Positions 34,704-43,268 of a stretch of 64,000 nucleotides of DNA are shown one piece after another; position 1 is the stretch's first letter; each line of letters begins with the position of its first letter. Below the pieces are notes generated by a model. It worked only from the letters and a program-made list of their open reading frames with translations. It was not told the DNA's origin and did not search any database. Made by a program: the position numbers and the translations under genes. Source of the DNA: Bradyrhizobium icense (lineage in GTDB: Bacteria > Pseudomonadota > Alphaproteobacteria > Rhizobiales > Xanthobacteraceae); NCBI RefSeq assembly GCF_001693385.1, contig NZ_CP016428.1, positions 7,802,001 to 7,866,000 of the forward strand. Reading direction: 5' to 3'.

Positions 34704-36149
34704 TCAGGTTTCGATCTTCACGTACTCGAAATCGCCGGGCTTGTTGTCGATGCCGACCTTCGGCGGCGAGATCCAGGAAGCGTACTGGCCGGCTTCGGTC
34801 ACCGGCTTCATCAGCGAGGCAATGAAGTCGCCGTCCTGCGACGAAGGCAACCATTCGCCCTTGCGTTGGTTCCAGGTGGCGTCGTCGATCAGAACGCCGT
34901 CGGGCGTGGCATGGACGTCCTTGAACTCGCCGATCTGGCGGTGGAAGGCGACGTTCGGCAGCGTCAGCTTGTACTGATAGCCGGCGGTCGAAATCACCTT
35001 GTTCCAGCGCAGCATGCCCTTGACGCAATCCTGCGTGTAGTCGTCGCGCAGCCGCATGTTGAGCGCGGTGAGCGCCGGCTCGTCGACGCGCTTGATCACG
35101 CCGTCGACCAGCTTCAACACCGGATAGGTGGCGTTCTTGAGCTGATGGTCGTCGTCGATCTGGGTTTCCTTGTAGCGGCCCTTGATGCCGGCGTTGAAGG
35201 CATTCGCCGCGTTGGTCGAGACTTCCGAGCCGAACAGATCGAGCGACAGCGAATAGTGCAGGTTCAGCTTCTTCTGGATGGTCGGCAGGTCGATGACGCC
35301 GAGCGCGCGGACCTTGGCGACATCGGTAGGATCGGTGATGCCGGCGGCCTTCATCGCCTCGCAGGTGCGCTGCACGACGCGGCTGATACCGGTCTCGCCG
35401 ACGAACATGTGGTGCGCCTCTTCGGTCAGCATGAAGCGGCAGGTGCGCGACAGCGGATCGAAGCCGGATTGCGCGAGGCTGTGCAACTGCATTTTGCCGT
35501 CGCGGTCGGTGAAGTAGGTGAACATGAAGAACGACAGCCAGTCCGGCGTCGCCTCGTTGAAGGCGCCGAGCATGCGTGGGCTATCCGCATCGCCGGAGCG
35601 GCGGCGCAACAGATCGTCGGCTTCCTCGCGGCCGTCGCGGCCGAAATATTTCTGCAAGAGATAGACCATCGCCCAGAGATGGCGGCCTTCCTCGACATTG
35701 ACCTGGAACAGGTTGCGCAGGTCGTAGAGCGAGGGCGCGGTCTTGCCGAGATGGCGCTGCTGCTCGACGGAGGCAGGCTCGGTGTCGCCCTGGATCACGA
35801 TCAGGCGGCGCAGCGTGGCGCGGTGTTCGCCGGGGACTTCCTGCCAGGCCGGCTTGCCGTAATTCTCGCCGAAGGGAATGACGCGATTTTCTTCCTGGGG
35901 AGCAAGAAGAATGCCCCAACGATATTCCGGCATCTTCACATAGTCGAACTTGGCCCAGCCGCGCGGATCGACCGAATACGCGGTGCGCAGGTAGACCAGC
36001 GACTGCTGGAAACCTTCCGGCCCCATGTCGCCCCACCAATCCATGTAACCGGGATGCCAGCCTTCCAGGGCTTTGAGCACCTGGCGGTCTTCGCTGAGAT
36101 TCACGTTGTTGGGAATCTTGGTCGAATAATCGACGTTCATGTAATTCAT
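34704..36149 (-). CDS. boxB: benzoyl-CoA 2,3-epoxidase, oxygenase subunit BoxB
   Basis: A 481-residue diiron oxygenase that epoxidises benzoyl-CoA in the aerobic CoA-dependent benzoate pathway. The start MNYMNVDYSTKIPNNVNLSEDRQVLKALEGWHPGY and the iron-ligand regions NVEEGRHLWAMVYLLQKYFG and MLTEEAHHMFVGETG match BoxB. It lies 127 bases downstream of boxC, with an inverted-repeat pair in the gap. Its electron donor BoxA (reductase) is not encoded in this window. Confidence 0.95.
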   Translation of the reverse strand: MNYMNVDYSTKIPNNVNLSEDRQVLKALEGWHPGYMDWWGDMGPEGFQQSLVYLRTAYSVDPRGWAKFDYVKMPEYRWGILLAPQEENRVIPFGENYGKPAWQEVPGEHRATLRRLIVIQGDTEPASVEQQRHLGKTAPSLYDLRNLFQVNVEEGRHLWAMVYLLQKYFGRDGREEADDLLRRRSGDADSPRMLGAFNEATPDWLSFFMFTYFTDRDGKMQLHSLAQSGFDPLSRTCRFMLTEEAHHMFVGETGISRVVQRTCEAMKAAGITDPTDVAKVRALGVIDLPTIQKKLNLHYSLSLDLFGSEVSTNAANAFNAGIKGRYKETQIDDDHQLKNATYPVLKLVDGVIKRVDEPALTALNMRLRDDYTQDCVKGMLRWNKVISTAGYQYKLTLPNVAFHRQIGEFKDVHATPDGVLIDDATWNQRKGEWLPSSQDGDFIASLMKPVTEAGQYASWISPPKVGIDNKPGDFEYVKIET

Positions 36150-36170
36150 GGGCCTGCTCCTTTTCCAGTC

Positions 36171-36274
36171 TCGTGCCCCGGACGCCAGGCGACGCAAGAC
36201 AGCGTGCCGCAGAGCCGGGACCTGTTAAGCTCTGCGAGCCGCGCCACCGACGCCGTGCAGCGTCCGGGACACGA
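36171..36274. repeat. inverted-repeat element between boxC and boxB
   Basis: TCGTGCCCCGGACGC (36171-36185) and GCGTCCGGGACACGA (36260-36274) are nearly perfect inverted ends of a 104-base non-coding element. It lies inside the boxC-boxB transcript and could fold to pause or process the mRNA. A related half occurs near 19928. Confidence 0.65.
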
Positions 36275-36276
36275 AA

Positions 36277-37965
36277 TCAAACCCGCGTCATGTCGAATTG
36301 CGCCTTCTGGCCGGTGCCGTAGCGGCGCAGCGCGCCGTCTTCGCCGACCGCGTTGGGGCGCTGGAAGATCCAGTTCTGCCACGCCGTGAGGCGCGAGAAG
36401 ATTTTCGATTCCATGGTCTCGGGACCCACGAAGCGCAAGTTCGCTTCCATGCCGGTGAGGCCGTCGGGCGAGAAGGACGTGCGCTCCTCCAGGAACACGC
36501 GGACTTCGTCGTCCCAATCGATGTCGTCGAGTGCGAAGGTGACGAGGCCGAGTTCTTCGGCCGCCTCCGCATCAAGCGTGGTGCCGATGGTGGCTTCCGC
36601 GCGCTCCAGATCGGATGGATCGGCCTGGAAGCGCGATTGCAGGCGGGTCAAGCCGTGACTCATCGGGTAGGGACCGAAATTCAGCGCGGTGAGCTGGATC
36701 GCCGGCGGCGGCCGGTTGTCGCCCTGGCGTGAGCCGATCAGCATGTAGGAGCGGTCGGCGGCGAACACGAGTTCGGCCAGCGTGCCGGCAAAGCAGGAGC
36801 CGGGCTCGACCAGCGTCACCAGCGTACGCGAGGTGACGTCGATGCGCTTCAACACGCGCTTCCAGTAATGCCTGATTTCGTTGACCAGCCAGTGCGCCTT
36901 GTTGGCTTCGAGGAAGGCGTCGCAAGCCACGACGTTGGCGGGATCGCCGTGCGACTTGAACACCAGCATCGCGATTTCGAGTTCGTTGATGCGCAAATGC
37001 AGGATCGCATCGTCAAGCTCGCGCGCCACCCGCAGCGGCCAGAACGACGCGCCCTGCCCGATCAGGCCATCGATATCGGCGGGCGGCGCGGCCTCCGGCG
37101 CCTTGATCGAAATGGTCGCGATGCGCGCGGCGCGGTCGATATCGACGCTGACAAAGCCGTAGCGGATGCCGGCCTCATCGATGGTGCGGTCGAGCGGCGC
37201 AAGCGTGATGCCCTTGCCGGTGCCGCTGCGCTTCGAGGCGGCGGCGAATTGCTTGGCGCGCTCGGCAACCTTGGCGTCCAGCTTGCTGTTCGGCGCGATC
37301 TCGTCGACCAGCCGCCAGGAAACCGCACGCTTGCCCTTGATGCCCTCCTCGATGGTGCAGAAGAAGTCGGCATGGTCGCGGCGCACCTTGCGCTTGTCGA
37401 CCACGCGCGTCAGGCCGCCGGTGCCCGGCAGCACCGCGAGCAGCGGCACTTCCGGCAGCGCGACGGCAGCAGCGCCGTCATCGGCCATGATGATGTGGTC
37501 GGTCGCCAGCGCCAGTTCATAGCCGCCGCCGGCCGCCGTGCCGTTGACGACGGTGATGAAGCGCTGTCCGGAATTCTCGGATGAGTCTTCCAGGCCGTTG
37601 CGGGTCTCGTTGGTGAATTTGCAGAAATTGACCTTATGGGCGTGGGTCGCACCCGCCAGCATGCGGATGTTGGCGCCGGCGCAGAACACGCGGTTCTTGC
37701 CGGAACGCATCACCACCACCTTCACTTCGGGGTGTTCGAAGCGCAGCCGTTGCACGGCGTCCGCCAGCTCGATGTCGACGCCGAGATCGTAGGAATTCAG
37801 TTTGAGCTGATAGCCCTCGAACAAGCCGGCATTCTCGTCGACGTCCATGGTCAGCGTCGCGACCTCGCCCTCGACCGCCAGCTTCCAGTGGCGGTAGCGC
37901 GACGGATCGGTTTGAAAATCGATGTATTTCGCTCCCCCCGCAAGGACGCGATCTTCACCGGCCAT
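36277..37965 (-). CDS. boxC: 2,3-epoxybenzoyl-CoA dihydrolase BoxC
   Basis: A 562-residue double enoyl-CoA hydratase-like enzyme that opens the ring of 2,3-epoxybenzoyl-CoA to 3,4-dehydroadipyl-CoA semialdehyde and formate. RSGKNRVFCAGANIRMLAGATHAHKVNFCKFTNETRN and GTAAGGGYELALATDHIIMADD are the oxyanion-hole regions. The C-terminal segment FSRLTAWQNWIFQRPNAVGEDGALRRYGTGQKAQFD is typical of BoxC. GAGGGTGGCTC precedes the ATG. A BoxR-type operator lies 46-59 bases upstream. Confidence 0.95.
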   Translation of the reverse strand: MAGEDRVLAGGAKYIDFQTDPSRYRHWKLAVEGEVATLTMDVDENAGLFEGYQLKLNSYDLGVDIELADAVQRLRFEHPEVKVVVMRSGKNRVFCAGANIRMLAGATHAHKVNFCKFTNETRNGLEDSSENSGQRFITVVNGTAAGGGYELALATDHIIMADDGAAAVALPEVPLLAVLPGTGGLTRVVDKRKVRRDHADFFCTIEEGIKGKRAVSWRLVDEIAPNSKLDAKVAERAKQFAAASKRSGTGKGITLAPLDRTIDEAGIRYGFVSVDIDRAARIATISIKAPEAAPPADIDGLIGQGASFWPLRVARELDDAILHLRINELEIAMLVFKSHGDPANVVACDAFLEANKAHWLVNEIRHYWKRVLKRIDVTSRTLVTLVEPGSCFAGTLAELVFAADRSYMLIGSRQGDNRPPPAIQLTALNFGPYPMSHGLTRLQSRFQADPSDLERAEATIGTTLDAEAAEELGLVTFALDDIDWDDEVRVFLEERTSFSPDGLTGMEANLRFVGPETMESKIFSRLTAWQNWIFQRPNAVGEDGALRRYGTGQKAQFDMTRV

Positions 37966-38010
37966 GAGCCACCCTCTGTCGTTTTCTCAGGATTTGATTG
38001 GTTCGTTAGA

Positions 38011-38024
38011 TGCACAATAGTGCA
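38011..38024. promoter_or_regulatory. BoxR-type operator TGCA-N6-TGCA upstream of boxC
   Basis: TGCACAATAGTGCA fits the TGCA-N6-TGCA pattern known for the BoxR repressor of Azoarcus box operons. It is also a 5-4-5 palindrome. It overlaps the probable -10 region of the boxC promoter. A half-matching site (TGCA-N6-TTCA) lies at 38061-38074. A BoxR gene is present at 41285. Confidence 0.7.
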
Positions 38025-38071
38025 TGTTTTTGATTGAGTCTAGCTAAAAGCGCCAGAACATGCATTTTGTT

Positions 38072-38587
38072 TCATGTTCGGCCAGTGGCCGCGAAGGCGA
38101 CCCAATCGGCCTTGCCGAGCTGCGGCTGCTCAAGTTTCGCCTTGATAAGGGCCGCCAGCGCCGCAACCGGGAAGCCGTCGGCAAAGCCGTCGCCACCCGC
38201 ATTCCGCATGCCCAGCGCGTCGAGCTCGCCAAGCGCTTCACCGAATAGCCGCACGGCGACGTGCGGCTTCTGCATTCGCAGCCGCAGATTGGCGGTCGCG
38301 ATCAGGATACAGGCGCGCAGCAAGATTCGTTCGCGGCCGCCTTGCGGCGCCGCCGCCCATACCGTCTCCAGGATCTCCTGCGCCTCCCAGAAATAGCCGC
38401 GATCGTTGAGCGCCATGCCGTAGCGTAGCGCCGGGTGGCGCGCCGGCACGTAGCCCTGGAAGCGCGCCGGTACCAGAGCTGTGATCTGCGCCAGCGTTTC
38501 GTAATCGGCATTCGCCGCGCCGGCCTCGCCCGGCACATAGGCCCAGCGAGGCAACGGAAGATTGCCGGCGGCTGGGGGTGCGATCAT
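38072..38587 (-). CDS. DUF309 family protein
   Basis: A 171-residue protein. The DUF309 core is visible: HPALRYGMALNDRGYFWEAQEILETVWAAAPQGGRERILLRACILIATANLRLRMQ, with the His and Glu residues (H-x-YFWEAHE-like motif) that may bind a metal. It sits between an alpha/beta hydrolase and boxC in the box cluster on the same strand. The stop is 47 bases from the BoxR-type operator that controls boxC. Role unknown. Confidence 0.82.
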   Translation of the reverse strand: MIAPPAAGNLPLPRWAYVPGEAGAANADYETLAQITALVPARFQGYVPARHPALRYGMALNDRGYFWEAQEILETVWAAAPQGGRERILLRACILIATANLRLRMQKPHVAVRLFGEALGELDALGMRNAGGDGFADGFPVAALAALIKAKLEQPQLGKADWVAFAATGRT

Positions 38588-38623
38588 CGGGGCATCGCCC
38601 CGGAAAGCGCATGGACAAATGCG

Positions 38624-39442
38624 TTAGGCGGCCCGTCCCTGCGAGCCGTTACCTGTGTGCAACACCGCCTTTGCGAATTCCGAAATCGCATCGAGCGTCG
38701 CCTCCGGCGCTTCGCGATGCGGCTGATGTCCCGCGGACGGAATCACAGTCACATCGACCGGACAATAGCACTCTTCCCGGGCGATCTCGACCTGGCGCAG
38801 GGTCCCATACTGGTCGTCCACGCCTTGCAGGATCGCTATCGGCACGCGGATATAGGCGAGGTATTCGGAAATATCCCAGTTGCGGAATTCCGGATCGAGC
38901 CAGGCGCCGTTCCAGCCATAGAAGGCGTTGTCGACGTCCCTGTGCCAGCGCGAAAGCTTCCCCTTCAAATTCGTGGTCTCGTAGGCGTTCCGGATATTCG
39001 CAATCGAGGCCACCGAAATGTCCTCGACGATGAAATGCGGGGCGATCAGCGCGAGGGCCTGCACGCGGTGATCCTGGTGCGAGCCCGCATAGATCGCCGC
39101 GATCGAGGCGCCATCGGAATGACCGAGCAAGAGGCCGCGGCGAAACCCGATCTTGTCGAGCAGTTTCGGCAGCACGTCGAGCGCCTCGACATGCATGTAG
39201 TCGAGCGACCGCGGCAGTTTCACCGGCGTCGATGCGCCGTAGCCCGCGCGCGAATACGCGAACACGCCGGCGCCGGTCGCGGCCTGCAGCTTGTCGGGAA
39301 AATCGCCCCACAGGCCGGTCGAGCCGAGTCCCTCATGCAGCATGACGATAACAGGCGCGTGCTCGGGCGACGGGCCGACCATGCGGTATTCGAGATGGGA
39401 AGCGCCGACCGTGAGGAAGCCTGATGGGGTTAGGGTTGTCAT
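38624..39442 (-). CDS. alpha/beta hydrolase of the box cluster
   Basis: A 272-residue hydrolase with the oxyanion region MLHEGLGSTGLWGDFP, nucleophile elbow LLGHSDGASIAAIYAGSH (Ser at about residue 109), acid LQGVDDQYGT and His in SAGHQPHREAPEATL. The triad is complete. Such hydrolases recur in box clusters, where they may cleave CoA thioesters or lactone by-products. It lies between benzoate-CoA ligase and the DUF309 gene, behind a palindromic repeat. Confidence 0.87.
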   Translation of the reverse strand: MTTLTPSGFLTVGASHLEYRMVGPSPEHAPVIVMLHEGLGSTGLWGDFPDKLQAATGAGVFAYSRAGYGASTPVKLPRSLDYMHVEALDVLPKLLDKIGFRRGLLLGHSDGASIAAIYAGSHQDHRVQALALIAPHFIVEDISVASIANIRNAYETTNLKGKLSRWHRDVDNAFYGWNGAWLDPEFRNWDISEYLAYIRVPIAILQGVDDQYGTLRQVEIAREECYCPVDVTVIPSAGHQPHREAPEATLDAISEFAKAVLHTGNGSQGRAA

Positions 39443-39490
39443 GCGTAAGCTTTCCGAAAGTGATCCAGACGTCGCGCTCCTTGCTGAGGT

Positions 39491-39602
39491 GGTCCCTGCG
39501 AACGCAGGGACCTATAATCACCGGCCTTCGTTGTAACTCTCGCACATGCGCGTCGACGGATAAGCCGGAGCGTATGGGTCCCTGCTTTCGCAGGAACGAC
39601 GT
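39491..39602. repeat. REP/MITE-like palindromic element (GTCGTCCC family), copy 5
   Basis: GGTCCCTGCGAACGCAGGGACCTATAATCACCGG at the left and TATGGGTCCCTGCTTTCGCAGGAACGACG at the right. It lies between the ligase and hydrolase genes on the box strand, thus inside the operon if the operon is continuous. Confidence 0.75.
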
Positions 39603-39610
39603 GAGAGAGG

Positions 39611-41158
39611 TTACGATGCGCCATCCCGCAACTTGAACCGCTGAATCTTACCCGTCGCCGTCTTCGGCAGGCTGTCCACCACGTCGATCCAGCGCGGATA
39701 TTTCCATGGGCCGATCTTCTGCTTGACGTGTTCCTTCAGCGCCTCATGCAGATCATCGGTTTTGGCGCCGGCGCGCAGCACCACAAAAGCTTTCGGCTTC
39801 AACAATCCTTCGGGATCGGCTTCGGGAACGACGGCGGCTTCGAGCACGGCCGGGTGGGTGATCAGCGCGCTCTCCACCTCGAACGGCGAGACCCAGATGC
39901 CCGAAACCTTGAACATGTCGTCGCTCCGGCCGCAGAAGGTGTAGCGGCCGTCGGCGTCGCGAATGTACTTGTCGCCGGTGCGGGTCCAGTGGCCTTCGAA
40001 GGTCGAACGGCTCTTGGCGCGCTGATTCCAGTAGCCCTCGCCTGCCGAGGGCGCATCGACCAGCAATTCCCCGACCTCGCCATCTGCTACCTCGGCGCCG
40101 GCCTCATTGACCAGCCGCACCTTGTAGCCGGGCACCGGACGGCCGGAGGAGCCGTATTTGATGTCGCCGGGCGCGTTGGAAAGGAAGATGTGCAGCAGCT
40201 CGGTCGAGCCGACGCCATCGAGAATGTCGACGCCGAAGCGTGCCTTCCAGGCGTTGCCGACCGATTCCGGCAGCGCTTCGCCGGCGGAGGTGCAGATACG
40301 CAGGCGGTTGCCGGCGCGCGCGTCCTTCAGCGTCTCGTCGTTGAGCATCGCGGCGAACAGCGTCGGCACGCCGTAGAAAATGGTCGGGTTGTATTTGTTC
40401 ATCAACGCGAACATCGCAGCTGGCGTCGGCCGTTCGGTGTGCAAGACCGTGGAAGCGCCGACCGACATCGGAAACGTCAGCGCATTGCCGAGGCCATAGG
40501 CGAAGAACAATTTTGCCGCCGACAGACAAACGTCGTCCCCGCGAATGCCGAGCACCTGCTTGGCGTAGGTTTCGGCGGTGGCGGCCAGATTGGAATGCAG
40601 ATGCCGCACGCCCTTGGGCATGCCGGTCGAGCCCGACGAATACAGCCAGAACGCCGGCTCATCGGGATGTGTCGCCGCGGTCGCAAACGTATCGCTCTCG
40701 CGCGCCAGCTCGTCTGAAAGCTTTTTGTGGCCGTGCGCGTCCTTGCCCGCCACGACGACGTGTTCGAGGTCCGGCATCCGCCCGACGACATCCTTGACGA
40801 CCGGCAGCAGCGCTTCGGAGACGAACAGGACGCGCGCGCGGCAATCTCCAAGTATGTAGGCATACTGCTCCGCCGTCAGCAGCGTGTTGAGCGGCACCGG
40901 CACGACACCGGCGCGGATCGCGCCGAGAAACACACACGGGAAATCGACGGTATCGAGCATGATCATCGCCACGCGCTCTTCGCGGCGGACGCCGAGCCGG
41001 CGCAGCATGTTGGCGACCCGTCGGGTCTGCCGCTGCAGCTCGCCATAGGTGAGTTCGGTGACGGTGTCGGTGAAGGCGAGCTTGGCCCCGCGCCCCTCCT
41101 CGACATTGCGGTCGAGCAGCCAAGTCACCGCATTGTACGAACCGGACGTGCCGCTCAC
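39611..41158 (-). CDS. benzoate-CoA ligase
   Basis: A 515-residue adenylate-forming enzyme. The P-loop FWLYSSGSTGMPKGVRHLHSN (about residues 169-189), VGSTELLHIFLSN, the hinge region GRSDDMFKVSGIWVSPFEVE and the catalytic Lys in KTATGKIQRFKL are intact. FFAYGLGNALTFPMSVGAST matches benzoate-CoA ligases (BclA/BadA type). It activates benzoate for the BoxBC route. It is divergent from boxR over 126 bases, which include a perfect GAATTATAATTC palindrome at 41182-41193. Confidence 0.92.
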   Translation of the reverse strand: MSGTSGSYNAVTWLLDRNVEEGRGAKLAFTDTVTELTYGELQRQTRRVANMLRRLGVRREERVAMIMLDTVDFPCVFLGAIRAGVVPVPLNTLLTAEQYAYILGDCRARVLFVSEALLPVVKDVVGRMPDLEHVVVAGKDAHGHKKLSDELARESDTFATAATHPDEPAFWLYSSGSTGMPKGVRHLHSNLAATAETYAKQVLGIRGDDVCLSAAKLFFAYGLGNALTFPMSVGASTVLHTERPTPAAMFALMNKYNPTIFYGVPTLFAAMLNDETLKDARAGNRLRICTSAGEALPESVGNAWKARFGVDILDGVGSTELLHIFLSNAPGDIKYGSSGRPVPGYKVRLVNEAGAEVADGEVGELLVDAPSAGEGYWNQRAKSRSTFEGHWTRTGDKYIRDADGRYTFCGRSDDMFKVSGIWVSPFEVESALITHPAVLEAAVVPEADPEGLLKPKAFVVLRAGAKTDDLHEALKEHVKQKIGPWKYPRWIDVVDSLPKTATGKIQRFKLRDGAS

Positions 41159-41284
41159 GACGCTTCTCCCCTGAGTTTTAAGAATTATAATTCATACAAA
41201 GACACCGGCTGCGCTTGCTGTCAATCCTCATCGGCATTATGTTTCCGAAATCCGTTCACCAGCAGGTAAAGCTGAACGAGGGAA

Positions 41285-42190
41285 ATGACCGAGGCCAGCG
41301 ACCCCGAATCCGGCTTTCTCGAGCAGCTTGGCCAGCGTGTGCGCACCATGCGCGCCCTCCGCGGCATGTCGCGAAAAGTGCTCGCCAAGGTTTCCGGAAT
41401 TTCCGAGCGCTATATCGCGCAGCTCGAAAGCGGCAAGGGCAATGTCTCGATCGTGCTGCTGCGGCGCGTGTCGAACGCGATGGGCGCGCATCTCGAAGAT
41501 CTGATTCCTTCGGCTGAGCCCGCACCGGATTGGGCCGTCATTCGCGATCTCCTGCGCAAGGCAACGCCGGCGCAGATCGCTCAGGCCAAGGACGCGCTGG
41601 CTGGCGGCGGTCCGTCGGCGCAGCGGCGGATTTCGTTTGCCGGCATTGCCCTGATCGGCCTGCGCGGCGCCGGCAAATCCACGCTCGGCAGGATGCTGGC
41701 AAAAAAGATCGGCTGGAAATTCGTCGAGCTCAACAAGGAGGTCGAGGCGCAGAACGGCTTGTCCGTCGCCGAGATCATCGCGCTCTACGGCCAGGAAGGT
41801 TTTAGGCGCATGGAGCAGGCGGCGCTCGGGCAGTTGCTGGCGCGGAAAGAGCTGATGGTGCTGGCGACCGGCGGCGGCATCGTCTCCGAGCCGTTGACCT
41901 TCGACCTGATCCTGTCGTCGTTCTACACCATCTGGCTGAAGGCCGAGCCGGAGGAGCACATGGCCCGCGTCCGCCGCCAGGGCGATTTGCGGCCGATGGC
42001 GGACGATCGCTCGGCAATGGCAGAGTTGCGCAACATCCTCATCAGCCGCGAGCCACTCTATGCGCGGGCGTCAGCCGTGGTCGATACCGCCGGGCTTTCC
42101 GTCGACGCGGCGGCGGCGCGGCTGAGCGATGCGGTTGCGCCGGTGCTGCACGACAAGCACGCGTTCGGCCTGCGCAGCGCGGTGTCGTGA
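41285..42190 (+). CDS. boxR: BoxR-type regulator: XRE helix-turn-helix fused to a shikimate-kinase-like domain
   Basis: A 301-residue protein. Residues about 15-75 form an XRE-type helix-turn-helix (VRTMRALRGMSRKVLAKVSGISERYIAQLESGKGNVSIVLL). Residues about 120-290 form a shikimate-kinase fold with a Walker A motif IGLRGAGKSTLGRMLA (about 127-136) and GGGIVSEP. In Azoarcus, BoxR represses the box genes and is released by benzoyl-CoA bound in the kinase-like domain. Divergent placement next to benzoate-CoA ligase and a TGCA-N6-TGCA site before boxC support the assignment. Confidence 0.93.
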   Translation: MTEASDPESGFLEQLGQRVRTMRALRGMSRKVLAKVSGISERYIAQLESGKGNVSIVLLRRVSNAMGAHLEDLIPSAEPAPDWAVIRDLLRKATPAQIAQAKDALAGGGPSAQRRISFAGIALIGLRGAGKSTLGRMLAKKIGWKFVELNKEVEAQNGLSVAEIIALYGQEGFRRMEQAALGQLLARKELMVLATGGGIVSEPLTFDLILSSFYTIWLKAEPEEHMARVRRQGDLRPMADDRSAMAELRNILISREPLYARASAVVDTAGLSVDAAAARLSDAVAPVLHDKHAFGLRSAVS

Positions 42191-42239
42191 ACTTTTCTGC
42201 GAAAGCGACATCCGCGCGCCTTGTTCGCGCGAAGAAGCG

Positions 42240-42440
42240 ATGAAGCGGGTCGGCAATCCCGACCGGGTAGCGCGGCGCAAGATAGCTTCAGGCGAAGCCC
42301 TCACCAGATTTCTCGATAGCTACGACTTCACGGCGGTGCCGCGGCGCGACTGTGTCCGGCTGGACACCGACCTGAATTCGGCGGAAGCGACCGCGCAGAA
42401 CATCGTCCGCCATTTCGGTCTCACACCAGCATCGACTTGA
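42240..42440 (+). CDS. short ORF after boxR, possible remnant
   Basis: A 66-codon frame (MKRVGNPDRVARRKIASGEALTRFLDSYDFTAVPRRDCVRLDTDLNSAEATAQNIVRHFGL) whose end overlaps the IclR gene by 20 bases. It reads like the C-terminus of a kinase or AAA-type ATPase, and the frame continues open upstream into the boxR end without a start. It may be the tail of a lost gene or non-coding. I cannot assign a function. Confidence 0.3.
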   Translation: MKRVGNPDRVARRKIASGEALTRFLDSYDFTAVPRRDCVRLDTDLNSAEATAQNIVRHFGLTPAST

Positions 42441-43212
42441 CCGATGCCGCCGTCTCGCGCAATCGCGGCAGGAAGCGTTCGATCATCTCGGCCGCGGACA
42501 CGCGGTCGACATGCGCGCCCATGTTGATGGCGGCGACGATCGCACTGTCGTAGCGGCGGACCGGCACGGAGACTGAACGGAATCCCGGCTCGGCTTCGCG
42601 ATCGACCAGCGAATAGCCTTGCGCGCGATCGGCAACGATCGTCTTCAGGAGCAGCTTCTTGTCGGTGACGGTGAACGGCGTCAGCGGCGCAAGCTCCATC
42701 CTATCAAGCGCCGCGACCAGTTCGTCGTCGGACAGCCGCGACAGCAGCACGCGGCCGACCGAGGTGCAGAAGGCCGGCAGCCGGTAGCCGATGTCTATCC
42801 CTGCCGAGAAGATTCGCGTCGGGCTGGCGCGCGCGACGAAGACGACATCGTTGCCGTCGAGGATCGCCATCGACGCGATCTCCTGCGCCCCGCTCGACAG
42901 TCGATCCAGCGCCGGCTGCAACACGGAGACGACATGGTTGGAGGCGAGATAGCTTGATGCCAGCACCAGCACGCGCGGCATCAGGCGAAACAGCTTGCCG
43001 TCGGTGGCGACGAAGCCGGCGCGTTCGAGCGTGAAGAGGATGCGCCGCGCGGTCGCGCGCGGCAGGTCGGCGGCCTTGGCGAGGTCGCTCAGCGTCATCG
43101 GTTGCCGGCTGCCGCCGAATATTTCCAGCACACGCAGGCCACGGTCGAGGCTTTCGATGAAATCGGTCGCGCCGCGGTTGTCTGCGTTTGCCGCGCGTTT
43201 AAGCTTGGGCAT
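42421..43212 (-). CDS. IclR family regulator, PcaR/PobR-like
   Basis: A 263-residue regulator with the IclR winged helix (FIESLDRGLRVLEIFGG, then TLSDLAKAADLPRATARRILFTLERAGFV) and the effector domain (AFCTSVGRVLLSRLSDDE, GYSLVDREAEPGFRSVSVPV). The second ATG of the pair at 43212 is chosen because GGAGG lies six bases before it. It resembles regulators of protocatechuate and 4-hydroxybenzoate genes. It is divergent from the Rieske oxygenase and shares a 97-base promoter region with it, containing a GTTC-N7-GAAC palindrome. Confidence 0.87.
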   Translation of the reverse strand: MPKLKRAANADNRGATDFIESLDRGLRVLEIFGGSRQPMTLSDLAKAADLPRATARRILFTLERAGFVATDGKLFRLMPRVLVLASSYLASNHVVSVLQPALDRLSSGAQEIASMAILDGNDVVFVARASPTRIFSAGIDIGYRLPAFCTSVGRVLLSRLSDDELVAALDRMELAPLTPFTVTDKKLLLKTIVADRAQGYSLVDREAEPGFRSVSVPVRRYDSAIVAAINMGAHVDRVSAAEMIERFLPRLRETAASVKSMLV

Positions 43213-43268
43213 CGCTGCCTCCATAATCCGCTTGCCTAACGACCAGTCTACGTTAGAATCGCACAAAA

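Noticed and set aside
34581..36389. Plus-strand frame of 602 codons opposite boxB
   Set aside because: boxB on the minus strand has all diiron motifs; the opposite frame has none and shows shadow composition.
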